Of a stretch of DNA of 64,000 nucleotides, positions 23,740-35,609 are shown piece after piece. The notes beneath the pieces were generated by a model. It saw only the letters and a list, made by a program, of their open reading frames with translations. It ran no database searches and was not told where the DNA came from. Source of the DNA: Epiperipatus broadwayi (taxonomy: Eukaryota; Onychophora; Udeonychophora; Euonychophora; Peripatidae); assembly GCA_028023455.1 (NCBI GenBank), contig JAQFVV010000014.1, positions 2,915,336 to 2,979,335 on the forward strand. Direction: 5' to 3'. How positions within the stretch are numbered: the stretch's first letter is position 1; the number at the start of each line of letters is the position of its first letter. Position numbers and translations under genes: made by a program.

Positions 23740-24400
23740 TTATGTTTACATGTGTACAACTGCAGGTCACTTTCAAGTGAAAGAAGATTGCAAGAATTGG
23801 AAGAACTGTTTCATATTAAATGGGACATTATTGGGCTTTGTGAAGTTATATGAAAAGTGAAGAGACAATTGATTTAAAAAGTGAACATGTACTATAAAGT
23901 CACAAACCTTGGAAGTACAAATGGAGTAGGATCCATTTTAAATCAAAAATAGAATAATAACCTTGTGGAGAAAGTTGGTGTGTCAGACAGAATGGCAAGA
24001 TTAGTTATTCAACTTAATAGCATATACAAAATATAGATATTTATGCCCCAATATGTTCTCATAGTAATGAAGTAATAGAGGATTTTTATATGGGTGTATA
24101 AAAGGCTTTTGATCAGACCTAACAACACTTTAAAAATATTATGGAAGATTTTAATGCTAGAATTGGTAAACAATTGAAAGATAAAAGTGCTATAAATAAA
24201 TTTGATTATGGTGATAGAAATGAGAGAGGACATAGACAAGAAGTACTTTATAGTATGATTTTTTTTTTTTTAGAAAAATGTTAAATGGACATAGAAATAT
24301 CCAAATAAAGGTGCACTGGACTTGGATTATATTTTGGCTAACAGAAAACATGTATTTCAAGATTGTTATAATAAATTCAACACAGGAAGTGATCATTGAT
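23740..24400 (+). pseudogene. RTE apurinic-type endonuclease domain
   Basis: Broken frames give YNCRSLSSERRLQELEE, KWDIIGLCEV, GVSDRMARLVIQLNS, YAPICSHSNEVIEDFY, then MEDFNARIG, LDLDYILAN and GSDH. These correspond to the N, E, DFN and SDH catalytic and metal-binding blocks of the EEP endonuclease fold; consensus GDFN is EDFN here. Several in-frame stops are present, for example after GLCEV and directly after GSDH. It would have nicked target DNA for target-primed reverse transcription. Confidence 0.82.
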
Positions 24401-24402
24401 TT

Positions 24403-24711
24403 ATGAGATGTAAGATTCATGTTAATGGAAAACTAGAGGGACAAAAATTATTAAGAAAAACAATATTTGCAGTTGATATTCCTAATCTTCAGAAACATGC
24501 CAGTGAATTTAAATTAGAACTTGAAAATTGTTTTCAAATGTTAACAAATTTTGAACATGATTTAGATTTGAATGATATCAGTAGGAAGATAACTCATGCA
24601 CTTATAAAAACTGCTTCAAAGATAACTGGTATAAAAAAGCAGCAATTGCCCAGTAAAATTTCTACTGAGACTAGACAATTTATGAAAAAAAGAAAATATG
24701 AAAATATATAA
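24403..24711 (+). pseudogene. RTE linker between endonuclease and reverse transcriptase
   Basis: This 102-codon open frame continues the same element (KLRRKT-like start, then the NLQKHASEFKLELENCF and ISTETRQFMKKRK segments). The basic, helical character fits the linker before the RT fingers. It is not an independent gene. Confidence 0.65.
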
Positions 24712-24899
24712 AATCAATGCATTAAGAAGGTTTGAATAATTATAATTTTGTAAAAAGATGCTAAAAAGTGTTGATAATGATATTAGAAATTATAATTGTG
24801 AATTAGCAAAGAAAGCTATAAGAGTATAAAACAATATTTTGGTATTGGTAGGAAACTTATTTCTGCAATAAGAAAAAATGATGGAACTATTACTGAAAA

Positions 24900-26430
24900 G
24901 AAAGATGGCATTATGAAATGTGTAGAAGAGTTCTACCAAGAATTACATAGTAATAAAGAACAAGGATAGGACCTACTACAACTGTTATATCTTCTGTATG
25001 TCTAGGATGTTAAATAAAGAAGTGAGACTTGTAATTAAATTTATGAAGAAGGAAAAAGCTCCAGATAATGATGTAATTGTAATTGATATCATAAAAGAAG
25101 CAGGTGAAGAAATAGAAAAAATGTTGACAAAGTTTATATACCAAATGCGTAAATGATAAAGATGTATCAGATGATTGGAAAAATGCAGTATTTTAAAAAG
25201 ATGATAAATAAGATATTAGAAATTACAGACTTATCAGTCTTTATCTATACAAAATTTTTACCAAGATAATAACAATTCATCTACAGCAATCTTTGGATTT
25301 CAAATAACCAAAAGAATCAACAGAATTTGAAAATGGTTTTAGTTCAGTGGGTCATATCCAAGTATTGAGAGAAGTTACAGAAAGGACCAATGAATATGAG
25401 TTGCCATTATGCTTTGGATTTATATATTATAAAAAAGCATTTAATTCTATAAGCATTTCTTTAGTGATTACAGTATTAGATCATCAAGATATAGACCCAG
25501 GATATTGTCATATTTTGAAGAATATTTATAAAAATGCAACAAATACAATTAGATTACATAATGATATTATAAATATTAATATTGAGATGGCTGTATGACA
25601 GATTGAGTACATATTTCCAAAACTTTTTACAGCAGTGTTGCAATAAATATTTTGTGGATTAAAATGGGAAGTTAAAGAAATAAAAGTAAATGATGATCTA
25701 GATTTTGCAGATGATATAGTTGCTTTTGTAAATAATGCTTTAGGGCTTCAGGAAATGTTGCAAAAGTTATCAGAAAAAAGTAGGACTAGAGGCAAATATT
25801 AAAAAGACTAAAGTAATATTCAATAGATTTTCTCGAAATATGAAAATAAAGATTGATAATGATGAGTTAGAAGATGTTAACAATTACAAATATCTTGATC
25901 AAATTATAACTACAGATGGAAACATAATGGATGAAATTAATCATAGAAAAAAAACTTGGTTAGGGTGCTTTTGTTAGAAATAATTTAATATTAAAAGGAA
26001 ATATGACTATGTGTTTGAAAAGGAAAGTTTTTGATAAATGTATTTTATCATATTTTTATTTATGGATGGGCACTTAACAGAAGAGCAATACAAAAACTTT
26101 AGTCCACTCAAAGAAGTATAAAGGGAAGCGTGTTAGAAGTAACAAGAAAATGAAAATGAAATACATGGGTAAGAGAACAAACATGTTTTACTGATATCAT
26201 TGAAAGAAAAGACAAGTGGAGCTGGACTGTACTGCTAAATGATATGATAATGGATGTACAGTTGAAATCTTAAACTGTTTTCCAAGAAATTGTAGAAGAC
26301 CTAGAAAGAGATCACATGTAAAATGGGTGGATGAAATACAGAAGTGTGCAGGGGTGACATGGGGAAGAGAGGCTAGAGATCAGAAAAGATGTATTGAATT
26401 TTGGAGAGACCATCCTGCAATGGATTGATA
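24900..26430 (+). pseudogene. RTE reverse transcriptase and C-terminal region
   Basis: The order matches RTE elements: GHIQVLREVTERTNEYELPL with YYKKAFNSIS (25347-25470), then DLDFADDIVAFV at about 25698-25733, whose FADD is the catalytic box. NYKYLDQIITTDGNIMDEINHR follows near 25885-25945. RRPRKRSHVKWVDEIQK and GVTWGREARDQKR at about 26296-26400 form the hallmark tail. At least several stops (for example at 25596) and frameshifts separate these parts. Confidence 0.85.
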
Positions 26431-26479
26431 GTGTTTGAAAATGGTGATGATGGTGACTATATTGCAATTATGCTTTGTT

Positions 26480-28320
26480 TTTGTTTTATGGATAATACAT
26501 CAAATCTCATTTGAAAGTCTAAGCTTTAAATTTTGAAGTATTAAAGCTTTTATGAAAATGTTTTTTTTTTAAATTTGAGACCCCACAGCTCATATGAAAA
26601 AAAAATTAATGAATTTATTAATATAGTAAATAAATAGTAAAAATACTTGTTTGTAGTAAGGAATTGTACAAAAAAAAATAGTGTAATAAATATTTATCAA
26701 TGTAAAATTAATACAAAATGATACTATTCATACAAATAAATCCAGCATGACAGGTAGATGCATTAAGCAATATGTCTCAAGACATTTTATTATCAATGTA
26801 GATGTATATCTGGGCAGAAAATAACATAATTTATAGCCACAAAAACTGATTAGAAAATAACCCTTAATATTTTAAGTAGATGATAGCATCAATTGAGCGC
26901 ATTCAAATAGTGTCATATTTGTAAACTGAATTTTAGTTGTTTGCAATGGATAAATACTAATCTGTCTTGATGAAAGTAAAAATCTGAGCTAATTGGTGAA
27001 GACAAGTTTTGCTAGAAATGCACCTTGGGGATCACTTTTTACTTCTGTCTTTATCCTACATTCTTAGGGGTACATTAAATTTAGAAGTTTCATTGCATAT
27101 AACTCTCACATCTGAGTTTATAGGTGTTGCTTTAATGTGAATATATAACAAAATATTAAAGTCAAGTATATAGAATAAGCATTAAAAATGTTGAAAAAAA
27201 TGGGTGTTAAGATATTTAATATCTTAAAAATAATATTACAATTTTAAATAATAAAAAAAACATTACTACAGAAACCAGTCGCAAATGATTGGGGGAAAAT
27301 ACAAATGTTGTAATCCACTTCACCATGATGTCTCTTACTGTCAAGAAGTCAATGAAATTTTTAGTTTATATCATGCACTTTATGTAGTAGAGAATCCTCC
27401 AGGATGCTTTCTCTGACCTTTCCAGTAGTATAACTGAATGTAGATCTGTACATAAAAATATTCCTTAAAATTTAATCTTGATTCTGTCAATCTATTCATC
27501 ATTATTTAACACTGAAGAAATATTTAACATTTACTTGCTAAAGAAAGAAAAAAAACTATTCATCTAAAGTGATTATTCCATGAAAATGTATTTCTGTAAT
27601 TAATGTGTGAAACTACCTATTTTAAATGCTCAGAAGAAAACAGCAATGAAAACTCTCATAAGAAAATTGCCTTTGAAGGAATCAAAAAGAGCTAAAATAT
27701 TATATTGCCAGAAAATATTAAAATTTAATGACTAATGATTATTCTTCCACATTTATATATATATATTGTAATGGAAACTATATGGTGGATATGTATATAT
27801 ATATATATCGATATTTACAATATATATATGTAAGATCACAAAGATGTTAAACTTTCTATAGATATTTTCAAAGAGATTTAAGTTACGAAAATGTTTTTCC
27901 TTTCATGCATGATCACTGTTTTTTTTTTTAATTATAAATATGTAAATATTTCGTTGATTAAAATTATTGTTCTTGTTAATAATTTTATTTTTTGTCATTT
28001 TTTATCCGAACCAACTTGATTATTTATTTATTAATGTAATAACTTGTTAGGAGGAGAGGTCTAACGATCAGGAAATATAATTGAATATGCATGGAAACTT
28101 GTTTTTATGGAGGTTCAATTTGATCATTAGTCATGGCTAGAACATACTTGTCCATTATACATAAATTGTATTCAGTCACTCCACCATGTATACAGTCATA
28201 TGTTAGCTGTGTTTAAATTATCCTAGATGAAAATTTATTTGGTGAATATTGTAATTGTTTTTATTATTTAATTCTTAACTGAATTCATTATTCCCAATTG
28301 CTGTTTAGTAGGGCATTTAC
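26480..28320. other. AT-rich stretch with a small TTGTAA palindrome
   Basis: At 27757-27830 (TA)nTTGTAATGG faces GATATTTACAA(TA)n, a short inverted arrangement around TA repeats. No gene was recognised. Confidence 0.5.
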
Positions 28321-28326
28321 CATTAC

Positions 28327-28327
<1 letters not shown>

Positions 28328-28361
<34 letters not shown>
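28328..28361. repeat. TA microsatellite
   Basis: A pure (TA)n run of about 34 bp that abuts the left end of the foldback that follows. Confidence 0.95.
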
Positions 28362-28368
28362 CTAAATC

Positions 28369-29214
28369 TATTATAAAGTGCTGACAACTTTGAAATTATT
28401 CCAACAGAAGTCAATCTCCAATAATGCACTATTTCTTAAATATTATAAATTTCCATGCACTCACCCATCGGTAAGAGTTTAAAAAACTTAAGTGAATCAC
28501 TTAAGTTTAGAGTGTACATTCTATATACACCAACTCTTACAGACCATGCTTAAATCAGGGCTTGAGTCTATTGTGTGCCTGATGTTATAATCAAATACTC
28601 AATTGTACAAATCTATTTAACCCATCACAGGAGAAAGACAGTGTCTCATTTTTAACCACCTACAATTAGACAAACATGCCTTATAAATGTAAATCTGTTA
28701 TTATAAAGTGCTGAAAACTTTGAAATTATTCAAACAGAAATCAATTTCCAATAATGCACTATTTCTTAAATATTATAAATTTTTAACCTCTTAGTGGTGA
28801 GTGAGTGAGTGAGTGTGTGGAAATTTATAATATTTAAGAAATAATGCATTATCAGAGATTGACTTCCATTTGAATAATTTCAAAGTTTTCAGCACTTTAT
28901 AATAATAGATTTACATTTATAAGTCATGTTTGTCTAATCATAGGTGGTTAAAAATGAGACACTGTCTTTCTCCAGCGATAGGTTAAATAGATTTGTACAA
29001 CTGAATATTTGCTTATAAGCATCAGGCACACAATGGACTCAAGCCCCAATTTAAACATGGTCTGTAAGAGTTGGTGTAAATAGAATATATGCTTTAAACT
29101 TAAGTGATTCACTTAATTTTTTTAAACTCTTGCCGCTGGGTGAGTATGTGGAAATTTATAATATTTAAGAAATAGTGCATTATCAGAGCTTGACTTCTGT
29201 TTGAATAATATATA
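28369..29214. repeat. Nested ~850-bp foldback with duplicated arm ends
   Basis: Each arm is about 415 bp and carries an ~83-bp block at both of its ends, so the order is D1, X, D2, centre, D2', X', D1'. D1 is 28369-28452, D2 is about 28699-28783, and their complements are about 28818-28902 and 29150-29212. The centre is a GTGA microsatellite (about 28797-28817). The left edge follows (TA)17 and the right edge runs into ATATATATAAC. It looks like a foldback transposon or an inverted dimer of a repeat. No hammerhead core was seen. Confidence 0.88.
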
Positions 29215-29299
29215 TAACTGATTAAATTTAATCTTTTTGCATGATGTAAGCTTATTTTCATATGCTCGACTAGTGAAAATAAGACATTAGATTGACTTC

Positions 29300-29705
29300 T
29301 CTCACCATACGTGTATTTATTAGAATGTTTTCCCATCATCAGGTGAGCTAAAAGTTTAAATGCCTAAATCTCCCTTTTAGAAATGGAAGTCTAACTCTAC
29401 CTAAATACTATCATTGTGAACTTGTTGATATTAAAGCTTGAATATAATAACAATCATACACACATATGTAGTTAATGTTAAATCTCTTAATGCAGCACTA
29501 TAAACATCTCTTAATGAATAATGATGAATTCTGCAATATCGTGCAACACACATTGAGGATTATATATATAATAATAATTATGATTTCTCTTACTATGTAT
29601 ATTTCTCAGAACTAAGAAGGCTTTAAATACCTGAATATCCCCACAAGAAATGATACCCTGATTGTGAAGTTGTTGATATTCAAGCTTATATATTGTAACC
29701 AGTCG
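29300..29705 (+). repeat. Dispersed repeat R3, copies a and b
   Basis: Two related blocks lie here: GTGAACTTGTTGATATTAAAG at about 29416 and GTGAAGTTGTTGATATTCAAG at about 29663. A third is at 35546 (GAGAACTTGTTGGTATTTAA). CTnTAATGCAGnnnTATAA-like sequence at 29490 also matches 35210. The right edge ends in TATATATTGTAACC at about 29700. Confidence 0.6.
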
Positions 29706-29739
29706 GATTACATACCACACACTAGTATAGTGTGTGTGC

Positions 29740-31590
29740 ATAAATATATATAAAGTAAAGGAAAAGTAGAAATAAACACAGACATAAATTTTTGTAGATA
29801 TTTTTTTATATTTTCTAAAATAAAATAATAAGTAAAGGGTTAAATAACTCTGGGTTTAAAGTAAAATTTTGTTATGGATTAAACTTTTAAAACAATCTGA
29901 TAAATAATATTTGTAATTCTGATTTTGAAATTACAAAAAAAAAAAAACCAAGCATAATTTATTTTTTAAATCTTTCAATTAAAACTTGTACAAAATATCT
30001 TTTTAAATTAATGCTTGTTTGCATTTCTACTATGTAGTTAAAAAAATTTTATAGATGAAAAATTCTAAAGGATTATCACACCTTTGGTCAAATTCCAAAG
30101 ATTAAAGTAAAAACATGAATATCACACTTTAATAGAAATTTCCAGCTTGTTTTCAAATGGATTACACAGATTAAAAACAGCTACTGTGTTTTTGCCACCT
30201 GACCTAACCAAGGTTATAAAAGACTGATTAAAAATATCAGTTTTTGCTTGCAGTTTTGTAAGAGTTGACCAAAAGTCTGGTTTTGGTATTTTAAGCAGTG
30301 GCCAACTGCAAAAGTTTGGCTTTAGTTTTCTGAGAAGTGATTAGCAGAAGAGCTAACTGTAGAGCTAGCTGCAAACTTGTCTAAAGTATTTTGTGAATAT
30401 GGTAACTGTAGCAAAGAATGGCAACAGTAAAGATAGCTGCAGAGATGGCTAGGATTATGTACAGAACTGCCATGAGGATGTAAGAATGCAAGGAAGTAGC
30501 TGCTATTCAGTTCAATAGTGGAGTTTGAATTCACATGGAGGAAAAGGGTCAAGATTCTTTGTAATTCATAGCCTTAAAAGTGTTCTGGAAAAATAGCTTA
30601 CAAAAATCCAAGTATAAGTGGAACTGACTATAGAAGGGAAAAAGCCAAACATTCCTGAATTATATACTTTTACCTAATGATGACAATTGCATGGATTGAC
30701 CGAAGGCAGTTTGCCCAGTAGAAACACCAGCTGGATAGAGAGGTAGTTATAAGTGTGCTGCTGTGTCTATATGCAGAGGGGCACAAATAAACTTGTATAC
30801 AAAAGTGAGTTGTTTTTCAATAATTCATTTCATAGACATTTTGGATCTGTGTTTTTAAAATTAGATATGTTTGTGGTTAGTTAGGGGATAACCTGATAAA
30901 AAGCCTTCTAATCTCTCAAAAATTGAGTATACTTTAAAAAAAAAAAAGAATGAAGAAAGCCGTAATAGAATTTGATAAAGTGATTTTTTCAAATATTGAT
31001 TAAATATGTAAATTTTATGTAAAAATTATTATTTATTGTTTGACAAAATTTAATTTATCAATAGTCTATGCAATTCTATGTACGCGTTTTAGTAAATCTA
31101 GCTTAAGGATCCGTATTCTTTAAAATATAATTTAAAAGCTTAATCATGTATTATTGTAAGTTAAGTCAAATATGTTTAGAAATTACCCGCACATGCTTGT
31201 ATGTGTGCGTATATAGATGAATGCTTGTCAAATATAACACATAAAATTTAATCATTTTTTTTATAATTATTTTATGTTAATTGAAATGTATTCTTTGTAT
31301 ATTATAAAATGCATGTCTGTGTACAGATATATATATGTGTTTATAGAAACTAATTGAGAAATATTGTAAAACAATGTAATAACTTTAGTTGCGTATATAA
31401 TTTTGTATATTTTTCAAAATCAGAGCCTTATCCTACAAGACCTTAAATATCATTTATTTTTTTGTTATTAATAAACTTATATTTAATTGTTAAAATTGTT
31501 TCCATCATCTCTTGGTCACATACAGTAATAGAGCTTGTGTTTTCTGAGCTAGATTCATGCATGGGATGAATATATAAATGGGGATGTGTA
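29740..31590. other. AT-rich stretch, no gene recognised
   Basis: The part at 30230-30480 is less AT-rich and holds loosely repeated blocks around GCAGTGGCCAACTGC and GAGCTAGCTGCAAAC. I could not assign it to a family. Confidence 0.45.
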
Positions 31591-31607
31591 TATTAGTGCT
31601 TTTGGAG

Positions 31608-32095
31608 CATCCAGCGATGATCAATCATCATCATCCTGGTTGGCACATAAGATTATATTCTTTAAAGCCCATGCGCTATATTTTATTTTAATTAGTCTTA
31701 TTAAAAGTTAAATTTATAGTTGGCCAGTACATTAATGGTACTTAAGTGGCCAGAGCATTGATGATGATCAGCATGTTTTAAATGTCCCAGCATTATTGTT
31801 TTGATTTCTGATTGTGGTGTATTTTAATGGACGGACACTAAGCTGGTGCATCCAAGTTATGTTTAAATAATTGCCCAAGGTGGCAAAGGTTCAATAGTTA
31901 GCCTGGTCTACAGAAGACCGATTTCCAGAAGACCGATTTCCAATCCAGTCACAAGATTGACTGTTGATTTATTGTTCAGATTTTATTATATTTTATTGTG
32001 GATCATCAATGATGATGATGAATGATTATTTATTTTGAGTATTAGTATTAATTATAATTACTTTTATTTATAATGCTGGTGGATAATTATGCTTT
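31608..32095 (+). repeat. Dispersed repeat R2, copy a
   Basis: Aligned over its whole length with the reverse complement of 49745-50103. Shared landmarks in order: CATCCAG..GATGATC, GGCACA, CTTTAAAG, GCCAGTACATTAATGG, CAGAGCATTGATGATGATCA, CCTGGTCTA, ATCCAGTCACAAGA, TGATGATGAATGATTATT and AATGCTGGTG. CCAGAAGACCGATTT is duplicated in this copy at 31910-31942. No coding capacity was seen. Confidence 0.8.
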
Positions 32096-32278
32096 AGTTG
32101 CTCTTCTGATCTCTCAGGGAGATCTCATCTCTCATGCTCCACTTAAATATATCTTATAAATATTATTAATAAATTATGTAAACTATTGATATTTCATTTT
32201 TTATTGACCTAGGGTTGATGATGATTTCCATCACCCCAGTTCAAATCTTTTCACCACTTTTTTGATACCCCCATCTCA

Positions 32279-32324
32279 TTACAATATATATATATTGTAA
32301 CGGGATATATATATATGTGTTACA
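32279..32324. repeat. TTACAA(TA)nTTGTAACG junction
   Basis: A perfect palindrome, TTACAATATATATATATTGTAA, is here split over two boundary motifs facing each other, followed by CGGGATATA and GTTACA. See the finding on recurring (TA)nTTGTAA boundaries. Confidence 0.6.
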
Positions 32325-32329
32325 TTTAA

Positions 32330-33430
32330 ATTCTAATATAAAATGTTTTGTAAATATCTAATACTGAATTAAAAACACACGTTCAAAATGCACAAATAAC
32401 GAATTATTAATTTATTAATGTTTGATTTAAATATTAAAATAAGCTTTCAAAAAATTATAGAATCGAAACAAAGATTCTAATCTTTAAATAAAATATAAAA
32501 TAAAAATCTTTTTAATAATAGCGAAGATTTTTTTTTAATTTTTAAATATAAAAATTACAAACAGATCCTTAGGGCAAAATGTCAATTAAAAAAATGATTA
32601 CGAAATAGATAAGAGTTCCTGCCCAGAAATAGAGACACAGACCTCAGTGGAAAACCCAAAATCTATTTGTTGACAAACTGAATTAACCAATAAAATAGAG
32701 ATATGGAATATGTTTGATGAATCCTGCATTCCATAGATAAGGTGCCTGAGGACTATAAAAAGAAATCAAAAAGAAATAATTAATTAGAGAGAGAATTAGA
32801 ATTTTTGAATTTGTTTCATTGTTGCTGAAAAATTAAAATAAATATTGTCACTGTTACCAAAAATGTAATCTGTTTCATCGTGGTTCCTTCAGTTCGGCCG
32901 GCCAATGGCAGCCTTCATCTCCATGGATCCCAAGATTGAACCACGGATCCCGTCTTCAGAAATCTTCATAAGTCTTCATAGATCTTCGTCACAAAGGAAT
33001 GAGCTCGGACAAAGGAAAGTATAATTTATAAATAATTGAAATATGAAATATAAACTCTTAAATTTAAGATCTTCGAACTTTATTTGTTTCTAAAAATGAA
33101 CTATAAACTTTCTTTCCTGAACAAACCTGTACTTTATCTTTTATAAACTTTGCCATTTTAAACTCTGATCAAAAGTTAACATAATCTCTTAAAATATATA
33201 TATATATTGTTTTTTGTATTATTCATGTTTAATAAGATCTGTTTGTAATGGGGCGGGGGTTTGCTATTGCAAACGAATTTAAAGATGAAAATACTCATCG
33301 TTGTTTGTGCATTATTAAATTTAAAAAAATAGGTTAAAAATAGTATTTGTGAAAAAAAAAAAATAAGTTAAATATAACAGTGTCATTTTCAAATGATTTA
33401 AAACCGTAAACTAAAGATTTTTTTTTTTAA
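32330..33430. other. Mixed AT-rich stretch, possibly left part of repeat RL
   Basis: It includes a TATAAAA-type box (about 32753) and a short GC-rich patch around 32895-32985 (TTCGGCCGGCC, and ATGGATCCC facing ACGGATCCCG). No protein domain was found. Confidence 0.4.
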
Positions 33431-33439
33431 GAATTAAAT

Positions 33440-34410
33440 AAATAAAATGATTTAAATGTTAGTTGAGTGTAGATGGCTGCTAGACTAGTTTAAATATGTT
33501 AATTTTAAAGGGGTTTTTGATTTCGGACTATTTGTTTTGTAGTTGTGTCAATGCTGGTGGAGAGGTATATGAATATTTATATCAATGAAATGTGAAGTGT
33601 GTTAGCACCTAGGGTGACAAGCCCAACTGAATGCATGACCCCAAAGAGGTAGTCATATCGTTGAAATGGATGCAGATGTATTTCCTGCGCCATTGACCCA
33701 TTCCAGCTCTATGGATTGAGAAGATAAGTCGGCAAGATAAAACCGCTCTCCCATCCATACGTAGCGTTTTTCTCTTTATATTACATGCATGATTCTTCAC
33801 CAAATAGAAGTACATTCCTATACTGGTTGAAGCTCATGTTTTCTCCAATAATATCATGCTGTTCAGATGCACATTCCTGCCAGCATGATTCTATGCTAAC
33901 ATGTTCACATTGCATTGGTTGCTGATATATATCTGGAAGCGAGCTATGGTGTGGCTGCGGACTTTTAGCCCGGAATCAAATGTTTGAAAGTCTTTTAGGT
34001 GCGACATCTGGGTAGCTCATCTATACTCAACATTTCTAAGATTGAAAATAAAAGTTAAAACAAATAAAAATAATAGTAAATAATAATGAAACATAAAATA
34101 TAATTTTTTCTTATATAATAATTTTAAAGTTTGTGTGTTATTACTTATATAGACATAAATAAAATCTTTTTTTTGTGTTATTAATACTGACAGTGATTGC
34201 TTTTATTATTATTTATTAAAAGAAATATATTTAATAAATGTTTTAAACCTCTGCTACTTCATGAGCTAGTGACTTGGGCTGACGGTCGTGATCTTAACAG
34301 CACGTATCTGCCTACTCTATAAATTTTCTGGGTTCGAATGGCCTAGCGGCGCCCTCATATGGCAGATACGGTAAGGCTGGAAATATCACTTCTTTCCCGA
34401 CCATTATAAT
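33440..34410 (+). repeat. Long dispersed repeat RL, copy 2
   Basis: Partner of 12120-12935. The tail is best conserved: TATCTGCCTACTCTATAAA, GGGTTCGAATGGCCTAGCGG, CATATGGCAGATACGG and GACCATTATA, which then runs into (TA)n at 34400-34418. TGGCCTAGCGG again fits an A-box consensus. The minus-strand frames ending in RPFEPRKFIE in both copies come from this shared tail and are not genes. Confidence 0.6.
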
Positions 34411-34424
34411 ATATATATATGGAG

Positions 34425-34745
34425 AGATGTACATTAGAGGTAACAAGAAGGAATATAAAACAAAACAACAAGGATTATCTTTGAAATAATGAAGAGATTG
34501 AAGTGAAGCGGAGCTGGACATGTTCCTAGCAGTGATGATAATAGATTGAAAGTTAAAATCTAACTGGATGCCAAAAGATTATGAAAGATTTACAAAAAGG
34601 CCACATATGTGATGGATGAATGAACCTGGTGCAATGTTAAGAAGAAAGGTTAGAAATCAGAGAATTTGAATTAAACTTGGAGAGATCATTCTTCATTCTA
34701 CTGTGAATCAATAATGGTTAAAAATGATGATGGTAATGGTATATA
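34425..34745 (+). pseudogene. RTE-like LINE 3' fragment
   Basis: This collinear match to the end of the element at 23600-26460 includes TTTACAAAAAGGCCACATATG (family peptide R-PRKRPHxKWVDE), GAAAGGTTAGAAATCAGAG (REARDQ), CTTGGAGAGATCATTC (FWRDH) and the 3' end TAATGGTTAAAAATGATGATGG. Only the last ~110 codons plus tail are kept, the usual 5' truncation of LINE copies. Confidence 0.75.
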
Positions 34746-34893
34746 TATATATAATTAAACTTTTCATTCAGTGTATTGAATGTTTACTATAGTAAATAAA
34801 AGAATTTGAACTTAGGGTTTCCAGTCTATATTCATCCTCCACTCCATCTCTTACAACCAATACACATTATCACACACATATGAAAAAGATAAA

Positions 34894-34950
34894 TGACCCC
34901 CAATATACACATTTCATGTAGAACCAACATTCATCAACTGATTCGGATAA
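34894..34950 (-). ncRNA. Hammerhead-like motif, decayed (FB copy 2, left arm)
   Basis: Minus strand: TTGATGA in place of CTGATGA (the invariant C is lost), stem II ATGT/ACAT, GAAA, stem III ATGTGTATAT. Stem II and stem III still pair, but the core change makes it probably inactive. Confidence 0.55.
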
Positions 34951-35051
34951 TAATCTCCTACACATATATAAAATCAGTGCTTGGCATATATTAAGACAGC
35001 AATTCCTTAATATAAGCTGAGCACTGGTTGTAGATATGTGAGGGAGATTAT

Positions 35052-35106
35052 GATCTGGACCAACTGATGAGTGCTAGTTCTGCATGAAATGTGTACATTG
35101 GGAATC
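35052..35106 (+). ncRNA. Hammerhead-like motif (FB copy 2, right arm)
   Basis: ACCAA, CTGATGA (35064-35070), stem II GTGC/GCAT, GAAA (35086-35089), stem III ATGTGTACAT (four pairs, 2-nt loop). Stem III differs from copy 1 (ATACGTAT) on both sides and still pairs. One base appears lost at the cleavage position, so stem I is shifted; activity is doubtful. Confidence 0.62.
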
Positions 35107-35189
35107 ATTTATATTTTTCACATTTGTGTGGTCATGTATATTGGTTATTTGAGATGAAGTGAAGAATGAATATAAACTGAAAATCTCAG

Positions 35190-35595
35190 TAATAAATCTT
35201 CTAATGCAGTGTTATAATACCTGTCATTGGATATAGATTATTATTGTCCCCATTGAAACGCCCCCCCCCCAGTAAAATATTAATCAACACAGTTTGAGGA
35301 ATATATTTGTAATAATTAAGATACTAAACCATAGATACATGATTCAAATTAATTCATACCATTCCTGATATGAGCTCCCTATTCTCATAAGCTATTGACC
35401 AATGAAAATGATATCAAAGTGTATTTATTATGAGATATGCTTGTATACTATTTCACTATATATGCATTTGAACTTGAGATTTAAATCCTGAATATTTCCT
35501 CCAGAAATGATAGCCTTAAGGATCTATTTTAAATATTATGATTGAGAACTTGTTGGTATTTAAAGCTGGAATATAATCACAATAAAATACACCTT
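35190..35595 (+). repeat. Dispersed repeat R3, copy c
   Basis: It matches 29470-29705 in two blocks: TTCTAATGCAGTGTTATAA at about 35199, and CCTGAATAT..CC.CCAGAAATGATA followed by GAGAACTTGTTGGTATTTAA. A poly(C) run (35262-35271) interrupts it. Confidence 0.55.
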
Positions 35596-35609
35596 TACCA
35601 TGCTTAGTG

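Larger units (their letters stand above)
23600..26460 (+). mobile_element. RTE/BovB-like LINE, near full-length but decayed
   Basis: In order: AP-type endonuclease (about 23740-24400), linker (24403-24711), reverse transcriptase (about 24900-25900) and the characteristic C-terminal region (about 26280-26430). The order, motifs and a 3' end rich in GATGATGG-type repeats fit the RTE clade. Many stops and frameshifts break it. A 3' fragment of the same family is at 34425-34745. The 5' boundary is not defined. Confidence 0.85.
34826..35178. repeat. Foldback element FB, copy 2
   Basis: Diverged copy of 21910-22200. The left arm starts TATATTCATCCTCCACTCCATC at about 34830 and the right arm ends with its imperfect complement at about 35178. 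The arms now differ from each other by many substitutions, so this copy is older. The loop region is longer and has its own short inverted repeat (ATATTAAG with CTTAATAT). Both arms keep recognisable hammerhead cores. Confidence 0.8.
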
